Shown piece by piece: positions 40,319 to 45,545 of a stretch of 45,545 nucleotides of DNA. The number at the start of each line of letters is the position of its first letter. Positions within the stretch are counted from its first letter, which is position 1. The stretch spans positions 1-45,545 of IMG/VR virus record IMGVR_UViG_3300021961_000167. One strand, written 5' to 3'. This stretch comes from a virus. The notes beneath the pieces were generated by a model. It saw nothing but the letters and a program-made list of their open reading frames with translations. It searched no databases and had not been told where the DNA came from. The position numbers and the translations under genes were made by a program.

Positions 40319-41073
40319 CCCGTGGAGTACTATTTTACGCATTTAACAACGAATCAACAGACTACGAAGCAATAGCAAAGTGGAATGCTGAACGTGTTAA
40401 AAAGTATCTAGGTTTACCTAGCACTATTATTACGGATAAAACTTTAGCAGAATCAGGTGGACAACGTTTAATGCACCCTGGTGTTGATCTAGAAACAGTT
40501 ACTTGGTTAAACGCAGGTAGACATGGTGCTTATGAGCATACACCCTATGACGAAACAATAGTATTAGATGTAGACTACATTGTTAATTCAGATCAACTAC
40601 TAAAGTTATTTGATACAGATAAAAGTTTTTTAATACAACAACGTGTACATGATGTTACTAATAGAAATGATTTCTTTGCACAAACAACATTTGGACAACT
40701 ACAGTTTCCGCAGTCATGGGCAACAGTAATTTACTTTAAAAAAGATGAACGTGCAAAAGAAATATTTGACTTTGTACGTATGATTAAAGAAAACTACAGT
40801 CACTATGCTGAACTGTATAAGTTTGCACATAAGCCGTTTAGAAACGACTATGCGTTTAGTATAGCACTAACAGCACTTAGTGGACATACTGTAACAGATC
40901 AATACTGTATACCTTGGCCATTAACAACAAGTTCACATAATGTAGATGTTAGTGTAGAAGATAATAAGATACATTTAGAATATAAAAAGAATGATAAACC
41001 TATGCGTTTAACAATACAAGATCAAGACCTACACGTGTTAAACAAAAAGACACTGGAGAAGTTATTTGGATAG
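40315..41073 (+). CDS. Glycosyltransferase-like protein A
   Basis: 252 residues from the ATG at 40315, whose ATGA overlaps the preceding stop; the longer frame from 40258 is an artefact of the overlap. The fold pattern is GT-A-like: GVLFYAFNNESTDYEAIAKW, an acceptor-loop region, then TIVLDVDYIV with a DxD motif (85-87) that would bind metal and nucleotide sugar, and PQSWATVIYFKKDERAKEIFDFV. FRNDYAFSIAL fits a late substrate-binding helix. It is paralogous to the next gene (both have HxxYDETI/FHETI followed by an acidic DxD-type motif). The sugar and acceptor are unknown. Confidence 0.72.
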   Translation: MTRGVLFYAFNNESTDYEAIAKWNAERVKKYLGLPSTIITDKTLAESGGQRLMHPGVDLETVTWLNAGRHGAYEHTPYDETIVLDVDYIVNSDQLLKLFDTDKSFLIQQRVHDVTNRNDFFAQTTFGQLQFPQSWATVIYFKKDERAKEIFDFVRMIKENYSHYAELYKFAHKPFRNDYAFSIALTALSGHTVTDQYCIPWPLTTSSHNVDVSVEDNKIHLEYKKNDKPMRLTIQDQDLHVLNKKTLEKLFG

Positions 41074-41842
41074 AGGATACTTAATACCAGCACAAGGTCA
41101 GCAGTATCATCAGTGTGCTAGAGCTTTGGCAAAAAGTATCAAGTACTTTATGCCCGAAGCCAAAGTTGCTACTGTTGGTGACTGCGAAGATCCTATATTT
41201 GATCAGTGTATTGAGTTTAAAGATCCTGAACCAGGTATGCGGAATGATTGGCAAATATATAGATTGTCACCATTCCACGAAACAATACGTTTAGAAGCAG
41301 ATATGATTTTAAACGGAAGTATAGAACATTGGTGGACAGAATTTGAAAAGCGTGACGTTGTAGTAGCAACAGGTACTAAAGATTTTTATGGAAATAAAAC
41401 ACAGGTAAGAAAGTATAGACGTCATTTAGATCAAAACTACTTACCTGATGTTTATAATGCTGTAACGTATTGGCGTAAAAGTAAACTAGCTCTAGACTTT
41501 AGTCGCACAGTTAAAATGCTGTTTAATTCTTGGGGCGAAGTTAAACGTGGACTTGTTGGTTGGGATAATACAGAACCAGACACAGATACAGTATATGCTA
41601 TTGCAGTTAGAATGATGGGACAAGAACAATTTACACTACCAACAGCACCTAAGTTTGTGCATATGAAAGGTGGTATAAACTATTGTTGCGGAGAAGATTG
41701 GACTAGAGAACTTGTTTGGGAGTTAACAGAACAAGGACTTAGAATTAATACTATACAACAAACTAATCCTACTCACTATTACATTAAAAGTTTTAGTGCA
41801 GTATTAGAGGAACACTATGACAAACTTTTGGCAAGCAAGTAA
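41066..41842 (+). CDS. Glycosyltransferase-like protein B
   Basis: 258 residues with a TTG start (41066-41068) overlapping the previous gene by 8 bases. GGAG, 8 nt upstream in CTGGAGAAG, supports it. GYLIPAQGQQYHQCARALAKSIK matches the first strand and helix of GT-A enzymes. FHETIRLEADMIL carries an E-A-D motif (77-79) in the place of DxD. VYNAVTYWRKSKLALDF and PKFVHMKGGINYC are typical later elements. The motif order is that of glycosyltransferase-like proteins in cyanophage and marine bacterial surface-sugar clusters. The first acidic residue is Glu, not Asp, so activity is uncertain. It follows protein A closely and probably arose from duplication. Confidence 0.7.
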   Translation: MDRGYLIPAQGQQYHQCARALAKSIKYFMPEAKVATVGDCEDPIFDQCIEFKDPEPGMRNDWQIYRLSPFHETIRLEADMILNGSIEHWWTEFEKRDVVVATGTKDFYGNKTQVRKYRRHLDQNYLPDVYNAVTYWRKSKLALDFSRTVKMLFNSWGEVKRGLVGWDNTEPDTDTVYAIAVRMMGQEQFTLPTAPKFVHMKGGINYCCGEDWTRELVWELTEQGLRINTIQQTNPTHYYIKSFSAVLEEHYDKLLASK

Positions 41843-42140
41843 ACAACATAAAAAAATTGTTAGAATAGAATCTGAAAATAGATTATATTACGATGATGCC
41901 GGGCAACCTATTACATATTCACAAGAAGACTTACCTGGTAATTATGTTGTAGTTGATCAACAAACATTTAATGAATGTAGAATGGATGTTAGAGTAGTAG
42001 ATGGCAAAGTTACAAGACCACACATGATTACAGAGTTTCGTAAACTAGTACCTGCAGACGAAGGTACTGAAACACTAGTAGAAGATATTACAATAGTAGG
42101 ATACGGACAGCACTGGAAAACAAAATACTATGCAGATTGA
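41817..42140 (+). CDS. Small protein of unknown function within the glycosyltransferase cassette
   Basis: 107 residues, not recognised. It overlaps the end of protein B by 26 nt and the start of protein C by 11 nt. The sequence is predicted beta-rich with QEDLPGNYVVVDQQTFNECRMDVRVVDGKV in the middle and ends in an aromatic WKTKYYAD. Its compact, charged make-up and embedded position suggest a partner or chaperone of the neighbouring enzymes, but nothing in the sequence shows this. ATG at 41817 is preceded by AGAGGAA, a good ribosome site. Confidence 0.7.
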   Translation: MTNFWQASKQHKKIVRIESENRLYYDDAGQPITYSQEDLPGNYVVVDQQTFNECRMDVRVVDGKVTRPHMITEFRKLVPADEGTETLVEDITIVGYGQHWKTKYYAD

Positions 42141-43023
42141 TGTAGCAGATTTAGATGTAGTTTACCTTAGTTACGATGAACCTCAAAAAGAAGAGTTCTG
42201 GGTAAAAATTAAAAACATGGTGCCTTGGGCTACTCGTGTTGACGGTGTTAAAGGAAGTGATGCCGCACACAAAGCCGCGGCTGATGCTAGTACTACAGAT
42301 AGATTTATTTTAATAGATGGCGACAACATGCCAGACCCAAACTTCTTTAATCTAACATTTGACTTAACAGATGAACAATATGAACAGGCAGTGTTTAGAT
42401 GGAGAGCTCGTAATCATATCAATGGATTAATGTATGGTAACGGTGGGCTTAGTTCATGGACTCGAGACTTTGTTTATAATATGAGAACACATGAAAACAG
42501 TCAAGGGGATGCTGAAACTAATGTAGAGTTTTGCTTTGATCCCTTATACTGGCCCATGCACGATTGTTATTCAACTACATATCCTAATGCTACTCCTTTT
42601 CAAGCCTGGCGTGCTGGTTTTAGAGAAGGTGTTAAGATGTGTTTAGACAGAGGGCGTAAGCCAACTATAGAAGAATTTAAAACAGCAGTACATCATCGTA
42701 ACTTAGATAACTTACAGATATGGCACAACGTAGGTCGAGATGTTGAAAATGGTATATGGGCTATAGCAGGCGCTAGACAAGGCACTGTTATGACTATGTT
42801 AAGTGACTGGGATCACACGCAAGTGCAATGGTTTGATCATTTAGAAAAGTTATGGAGTGAAATGCAGTCAGACGATCCTGAGGATACAGCACGGGAAATT
42901 GCCAATGACCTACATAGATTAGATATAGATGTGGTGGAATTAGATCAAGAACAAAGTAAATTTTTTAAACGTCATTATAGATCAAACTGGTGTAATCAAG
43001 GACCAATGGTAAGAGAACAGTGA
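42130..43023 (+). CDS. Glycosyltransferase-like protein C (GT2-type)
   Basis: 297 residues. DVVYLSYDEPQKEEFW, VPWATRVDGVKGSDAAHKAAAD and FILIDGDNMPDPNFF (DGD at 63-65) follow the nucleotide-sugar-binding half of GT-A family 2 enzymes. RWRARNHINGLMYGNGGLSSWTR and a C-terminal helical part (roughly 165-290, with FQAWRAGFREGVKM) complete it. Similar proteins are commonly annotated as glycosyltransferases in marine phages and cyanobacteria. Its stop TGA overlaps the GTG start of the next radical SAM gene. The acceptor may be a virion or host surface glycan (inference from the cassette). Confidence 0.78.
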   Translation: MQIDVADLDVVYLSYDEPQKEEFWVKIKNMVPWATRVDGVKGSDAAHKAAADASTTDRFILIDGDNMPDPNFFNLTFDLTDEQYEQAVFRWRARNHINGLMYGNGGLSSWTRDFVYNMRTHENSQGDAETNVEFCFDPLYWPMHDCYSTTYPNATPFQAWRAGFREGVKMCLDRGRKPTIEEFKTAVHHRNLDNLQIWHNVGRDVENGIWAIAGARQGTVMTMLSDWDHTQVQWFDHLEKLWSEMQSDDPEDTAREIANDLHRLDIDVVELDQEQSKFFKRHYRSNWCNQGPMVREQ

Positions 43024-44450
43024 GTAAACAAAACAAAGGTGATGAAGTAAACAAAGACTTTAAGTCTAAGTTCTTAAGTGACGCAGAAGGCATGAAGGAA
43101 CAACTAGACACAGTAAGTCCTAGCATGTGTTTGGCTAAATGGAAACAGGTTAGCCTACATCTAACTACTGGCATGACTAACTCATGCTACCACCCACCAT
43201 TACATGATATACCTGTAGAGCCATTGACATTCCATCCTAGTGCTTTACATAATACAGCACACAAAAAACAACAGCGTAAACTAATGCTTGAAGGCAAACG
43301 CCCAGACGAATGTAGTTACTGTTGGACTATAGAAGACGAAGGTAAACTAAGTGATAGACACTATCGTTCAGGCGAACCATGGGCCGCAGAAAGTTTTAAA
43401 GAAATAGTAGATGCACCATGGGACCAGGACATTACACCAAGTTATGTAGAAGTTAATTTTAATCACAACTGTAACCTAAGATGTAGTTATTGTAGTCCAC
43501 AATACTCTACTGCTTGGGAAAAAGAAAGTGAAGAGTTTGGTAGTTGGCCTACATCCACTCCCCATAATGATCCTGCTTACTTCAAAGGGAGACGTAGGCC
43601 AATTCCATTTAGAGAACACAATCCATACTTAGAAGCATTTTGGAAATGGTGGCCAGACTTATATCCAGAGCTAAAGCATTTCCGTATGACAGGTGGCGAA
43701 CCTTTAATGGATAAGAATACTTACAGAGTTTGTGATCATGTGTTAGCAAATCCTAAACCAGACTTACATTTAAACGTAACAAGTAACTTTAGTGTAGATG
43801 AAAAACTATGGCAAAAGTATTTAGGTTATGTTAAGCAGATATGTCAAGATGATAACGTAGAACATTTTATGCAGTATGTAAGTATAGATGCTTTTGCTGA
43901 ACGTGCTGAGTATATTCGTGATGGTCTAGACTATGAATTAATGTGGGATAGGGTAAATCAGTTTTTAACAGAAGTGCCTGAACGTTCAAGCATTACGTTT
44001 ATTATTACAATGACTAATTTAAATGTAACAAGTGTAGGTAACTTATTAGCAGGTATTAACGGACTAAGACAAATATATTCAAATGATTATCAACGTGTAT
44101 GGTTTGATACTCCACTGCTACGTACTCCTGAATGGATGCGTATGGACTTACTACCCGAAAGTTATGCTGACGAAATGGAACTGTTATGGGCTTGGATGTT
44201 TAAGTGGAGAGAAACAGAAGAGAATAGATTTAAAGGATTTAAAGACTACGAATTACAAAGATGGGATAGGGATATTGCCTGGATGCGATCAGGTCAAAAA
44301 CACGATGCTAAATACCTCGCAAAACAAAAAGCAGATTTTTATAGATACTTTAGTGAACACGATAAAAGGAGAGGCACTGACTTCTTAAAGACATTCCCAG
44401 AAATGTCTGCCTGGTGGAAGGAGTGTGAACAACATGCCAAAAAAGCATAA
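43020..44450 (+). CDS. Radical SAM protein with N-terminal twitch-like cysteine domain
   Basis: 476 residues from a GTG start at 43020-43022, overlapping the preceding TGA. The radical SAM motif C151-NLR-C155-SY-C158 and RMTGGEPLMD (SAM-binding GGE segment) are clear. In front of the core, residues 45-105 hold a separate cysteine set: C56-YHP, then LHNT, GKRPDEC98-SYC101-WTIED. In most SPASM/twitch enzymes the auxiliary cluster follows the core; here it precedes it, a layout known in twitch-domain radical SAM proteins of marine T4-like phages. It is closely related to the next gene. The substrate is unknown; the adjacent glycosyltransferases suggest sugars or a glycosylated peptide. Confidence 0.87.
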   Translation: MSKQNKGDEVNKDFKSKFLSDAEGMKEQLDTVSPSMCLAKWKQVSLHLTTGMTNSCYHPPLHDIPVEPLTFHPSALHNTAHKKQQRKLMLEGKRPDECSYCWTIEDEGKLSDRHYRSGEPWAAESFKEIVDAPWDQDITPSYVEVNFNHNCNLRCSYCSPQYSTAWEKESEEFGSWPTSTPHNDPAYFKGRRRPIPFREHNPYLEAFWKWWPDLYPELKHFRMTGGEPLMDKNTYRVCDHVLANPKPDLHLNVTSNFSVDEKLWQKYLGYVKQICQDDNVEHFMQYVSIDAFAERAEYIRDGLDYELMWDRVNQFLTEVPERSSITFIITMTNLNVTSVGNLLAGINGLRQIYSNDYQRVWFDTPLLRTPEWMRMDLLPESYADEMELLWAWMFKWRETEENRFKGFKDYELQRWDRDIAWMRSGQKHDAKYLAKQKADFYRYFSEHDKRRGTDFLKTFPEMSAWWKECEQHAKKA

Positions 44451-45545
44451 CGAAACAGATCAAGAATATAAACGCAGAGTCATTGACATTAAGAGTGAAA
44501 GTTTCTGCGGTGCTAAATGGTACAATGCTACTATATGGCTTGGTTCAGGACAAACTACTAGTTGTCACCATCCTTTACCACATCAAATTGATATACATGC
44601 TGTAGAGGATAATCCTAAACTGATACATAATACACCTGAAAAGAAAGAACAACGTAGACAGATGCAGGTAGGTGAGAGACCAGCAGGCTGTGAATACTGT
44701 TGGAAGATTGAGGACATGGGCACTGATAAGATATCAGACCGTGTTGATAAAACTAGAATATACACAGACGAGGAATTAGATGAAGCCTACAATACCCCTT
44801 ACACACAAGATGTTAACCTTAGAACTTTGGAAATTGCATTTGATCGCACTTGTCAGTTGGCCTGTAGTTATTGTAATCCTGCTTTTAGCTCTACATGGGT
44901 TAAAGACATACGTAATAATGGACCCTACAATAACTTGGTCAGTGACGGCCGTAACCATTTTACTCATAGGCATGATAGTAGTCAACTGTTTACTATCCAT
45001 GATCGCAATCCTTATGTTGAAGCCTTCTTCAAATGGTGGGAGTCAGACCTACACAAAACACTAACCGAATTACGTATAACTGGTGGCGAGCCACTAATGT
45101 CAGGATACACTTGGCAGTTGTTTGATTGGTTTAAGGCTAACCGAGGCAAGAGTAAGACACGTATAGCAGTTAACTCAAACCTAGCATTTGATAGAGACAA
45201 GATAGATAGACTGCTAGAAGCCGCAAAAGATGTTGAACTAGACTTGTATACAAGTTGTGAAGCAACATTTGAACGAGCAGAATATATTCGTGATGGATTA
45301 GATTATAACCAATGGTTATCCAATGTTGAATATTTGTTAGAAAGTAAAAAACTTAGAGGCCTACACGTGATGTGTACCATCAATAGTTTATGTTTAATCA
45401 GTTTGCCTAACTTCTTAAAACATATTATATATCTAAAGAAAAAGTATGGGCAAGATGCAATTAACTTTACCTTGAACATCCTACGCTTTCCTAGTTTCCA
45501 AAGCCCATTGGTATTACCCAAAGAGTTTAGACAGGCACAGGCCAA
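44434..45545 (+). CDS. Radical SAM protein, paralog of the preceding gene (3' end beyond window)
   Basis: About 370 residues visible from ATG 44434, which overlaps the previous gene by 17 nt and has AAGGAG about 10 nt upstream; the frame is open to the window end. It repeats the preceding layout: N-terminal C44-HHP, LIHNT, then C86-EYC89-WKIED; then the core C140-QLA-C144-SY-C147, and RITGGEPLMSG. Two such enzymes in tandem may act in sequence or as partners. Function as for the previous gene: radical chemistry on an unknown substrate. Confidence 0.86.
   Translation, partial: MPKKHNETDQEYKRRVIDIKSESFCGAKWYNATIWLGSGQTTSCHHPLPHQIDIHAVEDNPKLIHNTPEKKEQRRQMQVGERPAGCEYCWKIEDMGTDKISDRVDKTRIYTDEELDEAYNTPYTQDVNLRTLEIAFDRTCQLACSYCNPAFSSTWVKDIRNNGPYNNLVSDGRNHFTHRHDSSQLFTIHDRNPYVEAFFKWWESDLHKTLTELRITGGEPLMSGYTWQLFDWFKANRGKSKTRIAVNSNLAFDRDKIDRLLEAAKDVELDLYTSCEATFERAEYIRDGLDYNQWLSNVEYLLESKKLRGLHVMCTINSLCLISLPNFLKHIIYLKKKYGQDAINFTLNILRFPSFQSPLVLPKEFRQAQA

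Noticed and set aside
1-45545. tRNA genes, CRISPR arrays, insertion sequences, integrase or attachment sites
   Set aside because: No cloverleaf with a TTCGAAT-type T-loop, no regularly spaced repeats, no transposase or integrase motif and no terminal inverted repeats were seen by eye.
44780-45545. Several frames on both strands near the right end
   Set aside because: All overlap the open frame of the partial radical SAM gene that starts at 44434 and carries the cluster motif.

Overview
The window looks like part of the genome of an AT-rich, marine T4-like myovirus of the kind that infects oceanic bacteria. This is inferred from recognisable T4-type baseplate proteins (gp26, gp51, gp48/54-type, gp53, gp5, gp25, gp6 and a gp7-type N-terminus), the gp46/gp47 recombination nuclease, the late sigma factor gp55, and T4-type late promoters of the form TATAAATA/GATAAATA. 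The exact host cannot be read from the sequence. Cyanophage-like or SAR11-phage-like relatives are the best guess.

Layout. (1) 1-848, minus: the N-terminal part of a tape-measure-like virion protein, cut by the window edge. Divergent late promoters at 874-905 separate it from gp26 and gp51 on the plus strand. (2) 1989-2510: a self-contained unit with a consensus sigma70 promoter, a strongly folded ~180-nt transcript ending in a terminator-like hairpin, a small two-helix membrane protein with a strong Shine-Dalgarno, and a terminator. (3) 2511-3236: a sulfotransferase-like gene with its own late promoter. (4) 3237-3642: about 400 bp with no gene but several strong hairpins. (5) 11161 down to 3643, minus: an early-type operon driven by a near-perfect sigma70 promoter (11191-11218), in the order gp55, gp47, two SGNH-like proteins, gp46, two radical SAM proteins, GIY-YIG protein. 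(6) 11290-39933, plus: the baseplate and tail-fibre module in the order gp48/54-like, gp53-like, hub-like protein, gp5, gp25, gp6, a giant 4,954-residue wedge protein, a structural protein and two fibre-like proteins, with late promoters in front of most transcription blocks and a terminator at the end. (7) 40019-45545, plus: tightly overlapping genes for a small unknown protein, three glycosyltransferase-like proteins, another unknown, and two radical SAM proteins with an unusual N-terminal cysteine domain. The last gene runs off the window.

How it fits together. The minus operon is read by host-type polymerase and makes gp55, which should then redirect transcription to the TATAAATA-like sites in front of structural genes. 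The structural block builds a baseplate whose parts carry a shared, apparently undescribed PDFTP-type repeat and a giant wedge protein containing a seven-repeat FG-GAP propeller. Four radical SAM proteins, three glycosyltransferase-like proteins, two SGNH-like proteins and one sulfotransferase suggest a large investment in surface or glycan chemistry.

Most worth following up are the folded RNA unit at 1989-2510, the structured gene-free stretch at 3237-3642, the PDFTP repeat family, and the multi-domain giant protein.
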